Part shown: piece after piece, positions 9,111-15,372 of the stretch
Numbering within the stretch: position 1 is the stretch's first letter
Layout of the letters: every line of letters begins with the position of its first letter
DNA from: Microvirga aerophila
GTDB lineage: Bacteria; Pseudomonadota; Alphaproteobacteria; Rhizobiales; Beijerinckiaceae
NCBI RefSeq assembly: GCF_003332305.1
Contig: NZ_QOIO01000028.1
Coordinates: 18,660 to 82,659, forward strand
Direction of reading: 5' to 3'
DNA length: 64,000 nucleotides
Position numbers and translations under genes: made by a program
Notes under the pieces: generated by a model
Told to the model about the DNA's origin: nothing
Database searches by the model: none
The model's input: the letters and a program-made list of their open reading frames with translations, nothing else

Positions 9111-11009
9111 TCATGAGGACGGGCGGTCCCGGTGGGCGCTCCGTCTGCGTTGCTGATCCCGCCAATCCTGTCGGTTGCGGTTCTTCTGAGCCGCTCCAGG
9201 CTTCCGAAACAGACTGACCAGACGTCGGCGAAAATCATGGTTTCGTGGGTAGAGCGCTTCGTCGGTGACGAGCTTTGCACCATTCTTGCGTCGGGCGAGG
9301 ACCAACCGGCGATTATGAAACGCCTCCAGCTCGGGCCGGTGGCCCACGCTGATGACGGCAGCCTCTGGAAGTCGCTCCGACAGGCGTTGAAGCAGGCGGT
9401 CCTGCGTCTCGGGATCGAGCGCGGATGTGGCTTCATCCATCACGATAATGGTCGGCTCCTGAACGAACAGCTGCGCGAAGGTCAGGCGTTGCTGCTCGCC
9501 GCCCGATAGGGTGCGCTCCCATGGAATGCCCTCGTCATGGATCCGGTCGACGAGGTGACCGAGGCCCGCCTCCTCTAGAGCGGCCACGACTTTCTCATCC
9601 GCAACGCTATCCACGGGGTTGGGATAGGCAACCGCGTGCTTGAGGGTCCCGATCGGCACATAAGGTCGTTGAGGCATGAAGAAGAGCTTCGAACCTCGCC
9701 GAATGGAAATCTCCCCTTCGCCCCATGGCCACAGGCCTGCAATGGCGCGAATGAGGGTGCTCTTGCCGGCTCCGGACTCGCCGACCACGAGCACCTTCTC
9801 ACCGCGGTCGATGGCCACTCGGGTCTCCCCCACCACGACAGTGCCGTCATCAAGCGTCACCGAGACGTCGCGCAGCTGAAGGGCCGCGCCCTCGCCTATC
9901 TCCGAGTGCAGGATATGGCCAGTGCCCGGCCGCTCAGCCAGCTCCAGCCTGTCAAGGGACACAAGCAGGCCGGCGACGCGATTGGCCGAGGCCGTCCAGT
10001 CGGCGAGCTTGGGATAGTTCTCCATCAGCCAGTTAAAGGATTGCTGGACGGTCACGAAGGCTGCCGACACCTGCATGACTTCCCCCAGAGACATGGAGCC
10101 CACAAGGTATCTGGGCGCGCAGAGAAGCAGCGGGATAACGGGAGCCAGCACGAAGTTGCCGTAAGAGACCACTGTCGTGCGCAGGTACTGGCCGCACATA
10201 GCGCGCCACTGCATGATGACGTGTCCCAGGGCGATGCTCAGTCCGCTGCGTTCCTCGGGCTCGCCTCCAAGCAGGGCGATGCTTTCCCCGTTCTCGCGCA
10301 GGCGCGTCGCCGCATATCGGAACTCTGCTTCCGACTGGTTCTTACCTTCGGCCACACGAACGAAACGACGCCCGATGAAGAGCATCGCGGTGGTGGTGAG
10401 GATCGAGTAAATGAGTGCAACGAACACGAGATAGCCTGGGATCGTGATGCTGCGACCGCTCCACTCGAAGGAGAGCGAGCCGCCCACGGCCCAAAGCACG
10501 CTGATGAAAGTGATGGCCGTGAGCACCGCTGTCGTGACCCCGAAGGCGAAGTCGACCGGCGATTCTGTCGCGATCCTGGTGTCGTCGGCAATGCGGAATT
10601 CGGGATTTTGATGCTCACCCTTGACCAGGTTCAGCTGGTAGTACCGGCCGTTTTTCAGCCAGCGATCGATTTGGTGGTCGGTCAGCCAAGCCCGCCAAGC
10701 CCGCTGGGTCGTCAGCCGACCCCAAACTGATGCAACGTTGAAAGCGACGGCCGCTATGGCGAGCGGAATGAACAGCAGGGCAAACCAGGAAACGAGGGAT
10801 ATGTCCCGCTTCTCCAGCGCATTGAAGACATCCCGATTCCAGACGTTCAGGCGGTACTGAACGAAAAGCTGTCCCAGGATGATGAATAGCAGCGCGAGGG
10901 TGAGAAACCACGCTTCCCGCTTGGATTGCTCAGTCCAAAATCCCGATGCGGTCCGCCAGAACCGTGCAAAGAGGCGGCGGCGCTTGGTAGGCGTGTTAAC
11001 GTCCTGCAA
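9111..11009 (-). CDS. SbmA/BacA-like ABC transporter, fused permease and ATPase
   Basis: Half-transporter of 632 residues with an N-terminal membrane domain of the SbmA_BacA type (about residues 20-340, several TM helices) fused to an ABC ATPase. The ATPase has Walker A GESGAGKST near residue 410, signature LSGGEQQR near 500 and Walker B IIVMDEATSALD near 520. Members of this YddA/Rv1819c-like family import peptides, vitamin B12 or very-long-chain fatty acids across the inner membrane; BacA of rhizobia is related through the membrane domain. The substrate cannot be read from the sequence. The C-terminal 40 residues are unusually basic (RRRSAHRDRPSS) and may be a private extension. A single gene, with no partner needed besides itself as homodimer. 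Confidence 0.88.
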   Translation of the reverse strand: MQDVNTPTKRRRLFARFWRTASGFWTEQSKREAWFLTLALLFIILGQLFVQYRLNVWNRDVFNALEKRDISLVSWFALLFIPLAIAAVAFNVASVWGRLTTQRAWRAWLTDHQIDRWLKNGRYYQLNLVKGEHQNPEFRIADDTRIATESPVDFAFGVTTAVLTAITFISVLWAVGGSLSFEWSGRSITIPGYLVFVALIYSILTTTAMLFIGRRFVRVAEGKNQSEAEFRYAATRLRENGESIALLGGEPEERSGLSIALGHVIMQWRAMCGQYLRTTVVSYGNFVLAPVIPLLLCAPRYLVGSMSLGEVMQVSAAFVTVQQSFNWLMENYPKLADWTASANRVAGLLVSLDRLELAERPGTGHILHSEIGEGAALQLRDVSVTLDDGTVVVGETRVAIDRGEKVLVVGESGAGKSTLIRAIAGLWPWGEGEISIRRGSKLFFMPQRPYVPIGTLKHAVAYPNPVDSVADEKVVAALEEAGLGHLVDRIHDEGIPWERTLSGGEQQRLTFAQLFVQEPTIIVMDEATSALDPETQDRLLQRLSERLPEAAVISVGHRPELEAFHNRRLVLARRKNGAKLVTDEALYPRNHDFRRRLVSLFRKPGAAQKNRNRQDWRDQQRRRSAHRDRPSS

Positions 11010-11045
11010 TCGCTACTCCGACTTCGACGCCCCCAGCCCTACAAA

Positions 11046-11582
11046 TCAGGACAGAGACTGATCGAGCAACGCCAGGCACAGGCTTGGCGATCTGTCGGCG
11101 CTCGAATGCACGAGGGAGCTCAGGTCACCCACACAGCCGACCGGGTTCCGGCGCTTTTTCTTGGGCTCCTGGGCGGGCAGTTCCGTACCTTCGCGGCGAG
11201 TCACGGGATGCTGCACAACCGGGCTCTGCATCTCTTCCTTGAGAGTCACCACGGGAAGGTCCGTGTTCTTCGTGAAAGTCGTGGTGCCGCTCTCCGGATC
11301 GGAGCGATAAAGAACTTCACCGTCTCGGTCACGCAGGATCACTGTTGCCTGGCCGATGCCCACGAGCTCGACCACCGACACGGTGCCGCGCTCTCTTCCA
11401 GGAAGGGGGATGCCCATCCGGTCGGATTTGGCTGCGGAAGCCACCTGCTGACCGAGGAGCGGCTGCTCGACGGGAGCCTCGGTTTGGGCGAGTGACGCTG
11501 TGGTGAAAGCGTGAGGAGCCAAGCTTCCCGCCAAAAAGGCCGAACCGGCCAATCCGATCAACATTGCGGGCGTGCGAAACAT
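11046..11582 (-). CDS. Exported hypothetical protein with C-terminal Cys motif, under EcfG control
   Basis: A 178-residue protein with an N-terminal hydrophobic signal (MFRTPAMLIGLAGSAFLAGSLA), so probably periplasmic. The body is polar, and the C-terminus ends with a conserved-looking segment VGCVGDLSSLVHSSADRSPS containing two of its cysteines. I recall similar C-termini in small exported proteins of Rhizobiales, without known function. A strict EcfG promoter (11623-11647) lies 41 nt upstream of the ATG, so it is very probably part of the stress regulon. Its promoter is divergent from that of candidate small RNA 2. Confidence 0.7.
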   Translation of the reverse strand: MFRTPAMLIGLAGSAFLAGSLAPHAFTTASLAQTEAPVEQPLLGQQVASAAKSDRMGIPLPGRERGTVSVVELVGIGQATVILRDRDGEVLYRSDPESGTTTFTKNTDLPVVTLKEEMQSPVVQHPVTRREGTELPAQEPKKKRRNPVGCVGDLSSLVHSSADRSPSLCLALLDQSLS

Positions 11583-11622
11583 CCCAGCCTCCTACTTTCC
11601 CAGCTCCACCATATGGGAAAAT

Positions 11623-11647
11623 AACGCGACCCTACCGGTGATGTTCC
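11623..11647 (-). promoter_or_regulatory. Strict EcfG promoter (GGAAC-N16-CGTT)
   Basis: On the minus strand GGAAC at 11647-11643 and CGTT at 11626-11623, spacer 16 nt. It precedes the exported hypothetical gene starting at 11582. Confidence 0.85.
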
Positions 11648-11683
11648 TGTCGATTCGTGTGCCGAAACACAAAGAAAACTTTC

Positions 11684-11709
11684 GGAACCTTTAACGATTC
11701 CGTTGCGTT
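11684..11709 (+). promoter_or_regulatory. Strict EcfG promoter (GGAAC-N17-CGTT) for a candidate sRNA
   Basis: GGAAC at 11684-11688 and CGTT at 11706-11709, spacer 17 nt. Downstream there is no gene on this strand, only a hairpin and an intrinsic terminator ending near 11796. Confidence 0.8.
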
Positions 11710-11715
11710 CTTAGA

Positions 11716-11796
11716 GCACCGGCCTCCTGGTCCTCCCCGCATTCCCCTTGTGCATTGGCCGGCACCTTGAGACGGGCCTTGTGGCCCGTCTTTTTT
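11716..11796 (+). ncRNA. Candidate GSR-dependent small RNA 2 (C-rich loop)
   Basis: Predicted transcript of about 80 nt from a strict EcfG promoter to an intrinsic terminator (stem GACGGGCC 11771-11778 with GGCCCGTC 11783-11790, then six T). The 5' domain pairs CCGGCC (11719-11724) with GGCCGG (11757-11762) and exposes a 32-nt loop rich in C, containing CCTCC, CCTCCCC and TTCCCC, which could pair with Shine-Dalgarno sequences. No reading frame with a ribosome site is present. The stem sequence and order of elements match the candidate RNA at 7979-8054, suggesting a two-member family. It lies beside phyR; resemblance to Caulobacter GsrN is an inference. Confidence 0.7.
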
Positions 11797-11810
11797 GTTT
11801 ATCCGCTCTG

Positions 11811-11843
11811 CAAAAACGAAAAAGCCCGGCTGTGAAGCCGGGC
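11811..11843 (-). terminator. Intrinsic terminator of phyR
   Basis: Stem GCCCGGCT / AGCCGGGC with a 4-nt loop. On the minus strand it is followed by TTTTTCGTTTTTG. It ends the phyR transcript head-on against small RNA 2. Confidence 0.9.
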
Positions 11844-11870
11844 GATTTATTGTCGATGACTCTGGTTCGG

Positions 11871-12674
11871 TCAGGCGGTGGCGCGGACTTCCCGGCGCCG
11901 GGCGCTTTGTTGGAAGAAGAGAGCCTGGCTGATAACCGCCGACACGTTCGCCGGCTGGAACGGCTTGGCGATCAGGAAGGCCGGCTCAGGACGCTCGCCG
12001 GTGAGGAAGCGCTCCGGATAGGCCGTGATGAAGATCACCGGCACTTCGAAGGCTTTCAGAAGATCGTTGACCGCATCGAGGCCAGAGCTGCCGTCCGCCA
12101 ACTGGATGTCCGCAAGGATCAGACCAGGGCGCTTGGTCGTGGCGAGCTTGACTGCCTCGGTGCGCGTCCGGGCAATGCCGGTCACATTGTGACCGAGACC
12201 TTCCACGAGAGCCTCAAGATCCATGGCGATAAGCGGTTCGTCCTCGATGATGAGGATGTCGGTCGCCATGTCGGCGGCCAGCTCGCGCCCCGCTTCGTCG
12301 ACCAGGTCGCGAACCGTGGTTGTATCGACGCTGAGGATCTGTCCGACCTCTTCCTCTCCAAAGCCTTCAAGGCATGACAGGAGGAAAGCCTGGCGCGGCA
12401 GGGGGGTGATCTGCCCGAGACGGACTTCCGCTGGAAGATCGCGCTGAATCTGCTCGCTGCGACCGTTCACCGACAAGGAATTCCAAATTCGCGTGAAAAC
12501 CTGAAAGAGCTCAACCTTGACGTTGCCGGACGGACCGATGGTCTCGGGTTCGCTGACCAGCGTTTCCAAGGTCGCCGCAACGTAAGCGTCGCCAGCCATC
12601 TGGCTCCCTGTGAGGGCACGGGCATACCGTCGAAGATATGGTAAGTGTTGGACGACAAGCTGAGCTGTCGACAT
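11871..12674 (-). CDS. phyR: General stress response regulator PhyR
   Basis: Anti-anti-sigma response regulator of 267 residues. Residues 1-130 are the sigma-like domain that mimics EcfG and binds NepR when phosphorylated; residues 135-260 are the receiver, with acidic pocket IIEDE near 143-146, phospho-acceptor Asp189 in LILADIQ, and the conserved Lys in FLIAKPFQP. The ATG at 12674 follows an AAGGGGA ribosome site; the in-frame codon at 12722 lies at the promoter and would add an unrelated leader. It is divergent from nepR-ecfG, the classical GSR arrangement. An EcfG-like promoter directly upstream implies positive autoregulation. Confidence 0.96.
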   Translation of the reverse strand: MSTAQLVVQHLPYLRRYARALTGSQMAGDAYVAATLETLVSEPETIGPSGNVKVELFQVFTRIWNSLSVNGRSEQIQRDLPAEVRLGQITPLPRQAFLLSCLEGFGEEEVGQILSVDTTTVRDLVDEAGRELAADMATDILIIEDEPLIAMDLEALVEGLGHNVTGIARTRTEAVKLATTKRPGLILADIQLADGSSGLDAVNDLLKAFEVPVIFITAYPERFLTGERPEPAFLIAKPFQPANVSAVISQALFFQQSARRREVRATA

Positions 12675-12724
12675 TCGCTTCCCCTTATGGTGCTTTTGAC
12701 TCGTTTTACCGATACGGACCATTC

Positions 12725-12749
12725 AACTCGACAGCCTTGCAAAAGTTCC
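12725..12749 (-). promoter_or_regulatory. EcfG-like promoter of phyR (GGAAC-N16-AGTT)
   Basis: On the minus strand GGAAC at 12749-12745 and AGTT at 12728-12725, spacer 16 nt; one mismatch to CGTT. Its -35 lies 7 nt from the -35 of the divergent nepR promoter. Confidence 0.6.
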
Positions 12750-12756
12750 ATTCCTT

Positions 12757-12781
12757 GGAACTCAAGGCAAGTCTAGGCGTT
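12757..12781 (+). promoter_or_regulatory. Strict EcfG promoter of nepR-ecfG (GGAAC-N16-CGTT)
   Basis: GGAAC at 12757-12761 and CGTT at 12778-12781, 16-nt spacer, 78 nt before the nepR start. It implies autoregulation of the sigma factor operon. Confidence 0.88.
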
Positions 12782-12858
12782 GTCGCCTGAAACTAGTATG
12801 AGATACTGCCAAGGTTGGCTACCCCTATATAGAATCACTGGGTGGCAAGGGGACGCAC

Positions 12859-13077
12859 ATGATGGGTGACAACGGGAACAAGCTGGCTCGGCTCATTCCG
12901 GAAGCCTCCTTGGGCGACCAACTTGCGTCCGATCCAAAGCTCGACACGACAAGCCAGAAGCGCATCGGCGACCAATTGCGCGCCATGTATGACGAACTGG
13001 TGCAGCAGCCCGTACCTGACCGATTCAAGAACCTGTTGGAGCAGCTTGAGAAGAAGGACCGGGAGACGTCCACATGA
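12859..13077 (+). CDS. nepR: Anti-sigma factor NepR
   Basis: A small helical protein of 72 residues that holds EcfG inactive until phosphorylated PhyR captures it. The core IGDQLRAMYDELVQQPVPDRF is the conserved NepR segment (two helices plus the P-x-P-x-x-F/L linker). An ATG pair at 12859 and 12862 offers two starts, with AAGGGGA upstream. The stop overlaps the ecfG start by 4 nt (ATGA), indicating translational coupling, as usual for nepR-ecfG operons. Confidence 0.93.
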   Translation: MMGDNGNKLARLIPEASLGDQLASDPKLDTTSQKRIGDQLRAMYDELVQQPVPDRFKNLLEQLEKKDRETST

Positions 13078-13619
13078 CTCCGGAGCCCGATCTTCGGGAC
13101 GCGCTCCTCGCTGCGGTTCCAAGCCTCCGGGCGTTTGCTATCTCCCTCTCCGGTCAAGTCGACCGGGCCGACGACCTTGTGCAAGACACTCTCCTGCGCG
13201 CTCTTTCCAACCTTCACCGCTTCGAGCGCGGCACCAATCTCAATGCCTGGCTTTTCACGATCCTCCGGAACCTGTTTCATTCCGAATACCGGAAGCGCCG
13301 CCGCGAGGTCGAGGACCCGGACGGGTCATATGCGAGTCGGCTGAAGGTTCAGCCCGAACAGGGTTCACGGCTCGACTTCGAGGACTTTCGCAGCGCTCTG
13401 GCGAAGCTTCCGTCCGATCAGCGGGAGGCCCTTCTTCTCGTCGGGGCGTCGGGCTTTTCCTATGAGGAAGCCGCCAATATCTGCGGCTGCGCGGTGGGAA
13501 CGATCAAGAGCCGGGTGAACCGCGCCCGGTTTCGCCTGGCGTCCCTCCTCAACGTGGATGACGTGGATGATCTCGGCCCCGACAGCATGACCCGGGCCGC
13601 GCTGCAAAGCTCCATCTGA
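13074..13619 (+). CDS. ecfG: ECF sigma factor EcfG (sigma of the general stress response)
   Basis: ECF sigma factor of 181 residues, ECF15 type. Region 2 holds the DDLVQDTLLRAL helix and the NAWLFTILRNLFHSEYRKRRRE segment; region 4 holds LPSDQREALLLVGASGFSYEE and the DNA-recognition helix GTIKSRVNRARFRLA. It is translationally coupled to nepR and expressed from a promoter of its own type. The many GGAAC/CGTT promoters between 6.6 and 15.4 kb are its predicted targets. There is no C-terminal extra domain. Confidence 0.95.
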   Translation: MTPEPDLRDALLAAVPSLRAFAISLSGQVDRADDLVQDTLLRALSNLHRFERGTNLNAWLFTILRNLFHSEYRKRRREVEDPDGSYASRLKVQPEQGSRLDFEDFRSALAKLPSDQREALLLVGASGFSYEEAANICGCAVGTIKSRVNRARFRLASLLNVDDVDDLGPDSMTRAALQSSI

Positions 13620-13692
13620 CCGTTGCTATCTGAGAACTTTGTCCCGTCCCCTGCCGTCAGGCGAAGGGCTGACGGTGCAACCACTGACGCAA

Positions 13693-13726
13693 CGAAAAAC
13701 GCCGCCCTGTCGAGCGGCGTTTTTCG
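13693..13726. terminator. Bidirectional terminator between ecfG and the DUF1328 gene
   Basis: Stem CGAAAAACGCCGC / GCGGCGTTTTTCG with an 8-nt loop; runs of A on the left and T on the right let it work for both converging genes. Confidence 0.88.
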
Positions 13727-13745
13727 TCCTGGATTGTGACTGTGG

Positions 13746-13922
13746 TCAGATCCGTGGGGCTCTGCCGCGCATCAGGCCGATCACGGCCGAGATGGCGAAG
13801 AGAACGATTGCCACGAAGAAGATGAGCTTGGCGATCTCGACGGCGGTGCCGGCAATGCCGCCAAAGCCGAACAGAGCCGCAACCAGAGCGATGATGAGAA
13901 AAGTGACTGCCCAACCGAGCAT
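13746..13922 (-). CDS. DUF1328-type small membrane protein
   Basis: A 58-residue inner-membrane protein with two hydrophobic helices ([20 protein letters not shown] and [20 protein letters not shown]) separated by a [10 protein letters not shown] turn, ending GRAPRI. This is the YtjA/DUF1328 pattern, frequent in stress regulons. The ATG at 13922 has a GAGGTAAC ribosome site; longer in-frame starts cross the promoter and are excluded. A strict EcfG promoter is 53 nt upstream. Molecular function is unknown. Confidence 0.85.
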   Translation of the reverse strand: MLGWAVTFLIIALVAALFGFGGIAGTAVEIAKLIFFVAIVLFAISAVIGLMRGRAPRI

Positions 13923-13974
13923 GGTGTTACCTCGCACATTGACTAAATCGACCGACGGCCGATGATATTCAATA

Positions 13975-14000
13975 AACGCCAAGCGCGACTGTAGGGTTCC
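13975..14000 (-). promoter_or_regulatory. Strict EcfG promoter (GGAAC-N17-CGTT) of the DUF1328 gene
   Basis: On the minus strand GGAAC at 14000-13996 and CGTT at 13978-13975, 17-nt spacer. Confidence 0.82.
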
Positions 14001-14069
14001 GCGAAAAAGACTCATTTGGATAGTCTCAAGGAGCGATACGTAAGTATTAAGGGAGACCCTGACAGGTAT

Positions 14070-14094
14070 GGAACCGACCTTCCACCGGCACGTT
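14070..14094 (+). promoter_or_regulatory. Strict EcfG promoter (GGAAC-N16-CGTT)
   Basis: GGAAC at 14070-14074 and CGTT at 14091-14094, spacer 16 nt. It places transcription start near 14101, excluding the in-frame start at 14068 for the following gene. Confidence 0.83.
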
Positions 14095-14121
14095 TCCCAG
14101 AACACTTGGGAGACAGATCCG

Positions 14122-14325
14122 ATGAACCGAACCGTTGCCCTACGTGCATTTTTTATTTTCACGCTCCTTACGTCGTTTGCGGCTGTTACGGGCTTTGCAG
14201 CCCAAGTCGAAATCGCCGAAGTACTTTTTCTGATCGGCGGATCCCTCTCCGCATTGATGCTCTTTTTTGCGCTGTCGGCATCGGCTCCGGCGCCAGTCCC
14301 GGTGCGAGTCCGCTCCCGCCGCTAA
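14122..14325 (+). CDS. Small stress-induced membrane protein, 67 aa
   Basis: Product [16 protein letters not shown]..., 67 residues, with two hydrophobic segments (about residues 7-25 and 33-52) and a short basic tail RVRSRR, suggesting two TM helices and a cytoplasmic C-terminus. No family recognised. The start at 14122 is set by the EcfG promoter (14070-14094) and a GGGAG ribosome site. It is monocistronic, ended by a strong terminator at 14350. Placement in the GSR regulon is well supported; function unknown. Confidence 0.68.
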   Translation: MNRTVALRAFFIFTLLTSFAAVTGFAAQVEIAEVLFLIGGSLSALMLFFALSASAPAPVPVRVRSRR

Positions 14326-14349
14326 GCCGGTTTTTCCGAGATGGTCTTC

Positions 14350-14394
14350 AAGAACGGGCGGCTCCCGAATGGAGCCGCCCGTTCTTGCTTTTCA
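14350..14394 (+). terminator. Strong intrinsic terminator
   Basis: 16-bp perfect stem (14350-14365 with 14371-14386), CGAAT loop, followed by GCTTTT. It ends the small membrane protein transcript and abuts the 3' end of the SDR gene. Confidence 0.9.
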
Positions 14395-15252
14395 GGACTC
14401 GGTCGCGTCGCCACCATTGGGATGCAGGACCGAGCCCGTGATGTAGGACGCATCCTCGGAGGCGAGGAACAGGAAGCACGACGCCACTTCGTTGGGCTAC
14501 CCCGGACGCTTCATAGGCGTGTCCGCACCGAACGTTTTCACTTTCTCGGCCGGGAATGTGGACGGGATCAGGGGCGTCCAGATCGGCCCTGGAGCGACGC
14601 CGTTCACGCGAATGCCCTTCTCGGCGATTTTCTTGGCGAGTGACCGGGTGAAGGCCTCGATCGCGCCTTTCGTGGAGCTGTAGTCCAGAAGGTCGGGGCT
14701 GCCGCGATAGGCTGTCACAGAGGTCGTATTGACGATGGCGGCGCCCTCCTTCAGATGCGGCATCGATCCCTGCGTCATGTAGAAATAGCCGAAGATATTG
14801 GTTCGGAAGGTTCGGTCGAGCTGGTCCGGGGTGATCTCCTCGATATCCCCCTTCGGATGCTGCTCGGCCGCGTTATTGATCAGGATGTCGAGCTTGCCCA
14901 ATTCGCGGATCACCTGATCCACGGCCGAGCGACAAAATTCCGGGTCGCCCACGTCGCCTGCGATGGAAAGGCAGCGCCGCCCCTCGCGCTCGACAAGACG
15001 CTTGGTCTCCGCCGCATCCTCGCTCTCGTTGAGGTAGAGAACCGCGACGTCGGCTCCCTCGCGGGCGAAAAGCACCGCGACGGCGCGCCCGATGCCGCTG
15101 TCTCCGCCCGTCACAATGGCGATCTTGCCGTTCAGTCTCCCGCTTCCGGGAAAGCGCGGCTCGTAGTTCGGCCTCGGATTCATCTCGGTCTCGTGACCGG
15201 GCTGCTGATCCTGCGTCTGGGGCGGCAAGGTCTGGTTCTGCTCAGAGCTCAT
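14392..15252 (-). pseudogene. SDR oxidoreductase (YghA-like) with in-frame TAG
   Basis: Short-chain dehydrogenase of the 286-residue glucose-dehydrogenase/YghA type: N-terminal Pro/Gln-rich extension, NAD(P) motif TGGDSGIGRA, NNAAEQ, and the catalytic YSSTK. After DTPMKRPG a TAG at 14499-14497 interrupts the frame. The same frame then continues with PNEVASCFLFLASEDASY and LHPNGGD, the family's normal C-terminus, to a TGA at 14392. The family expects Gln at that position, so CAG to TAG is the simplest explanation. As written only 251 residues are made, lacking the last helix and dimer tail. It could be a recent pseudogene, a read-through case or a sequence error. A strict EcfG promoter precedes it. 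Confidence 0.8.
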
Positions 15253-15304
15253 GGCATCTCCACGGGAAAGGCGCGGTTCTGGACCGCAAGAAGGAGGGGC
15301 CGGT

Positions 15305-15344
15305 CCTCAAAAGAGAAGCCCGCGTCGTGGACCAACGCGGGCTT
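15305..15344 (-). terminator. Intrinsic terminator of the RutG-like gene
   Basis: 10-bp stem AAGCCCGCGT / ACGCGGGCTT followed on the minus strand by CTCTTTTG. Its right arm contains the -10 box of the SDR promoter. Confidence 0.7.
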
Positions 15345-15358
15345 GGAAGGCCTGTTCC
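15334..15358 (-). promoter_or_regulatory. Strict EcfG promoter (GGAAC-N16-CGTT) of the SDR gene
   Basis: On the minus strand GGAAC at 15358-15354 and CGTT at 15337-15334, 16-nt spacer, 82 nt before the SDR start codon. Confidence 0.8.
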
Positions 15359-15372
15359 TGAGGCGGAGGCGA

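Noticed and set aside
9636..10730. Long plus-strand open frame of 364 codons
   Set aside because: It is antisense to the ABC transporter with all its motifs; composition reflects high-GC shadowing.
14068..14121. Longer start for the 67-aa membrane protein
   Set aside because: The EcfG promoter lies within this stretch, so it is not transcribed from that promoter.
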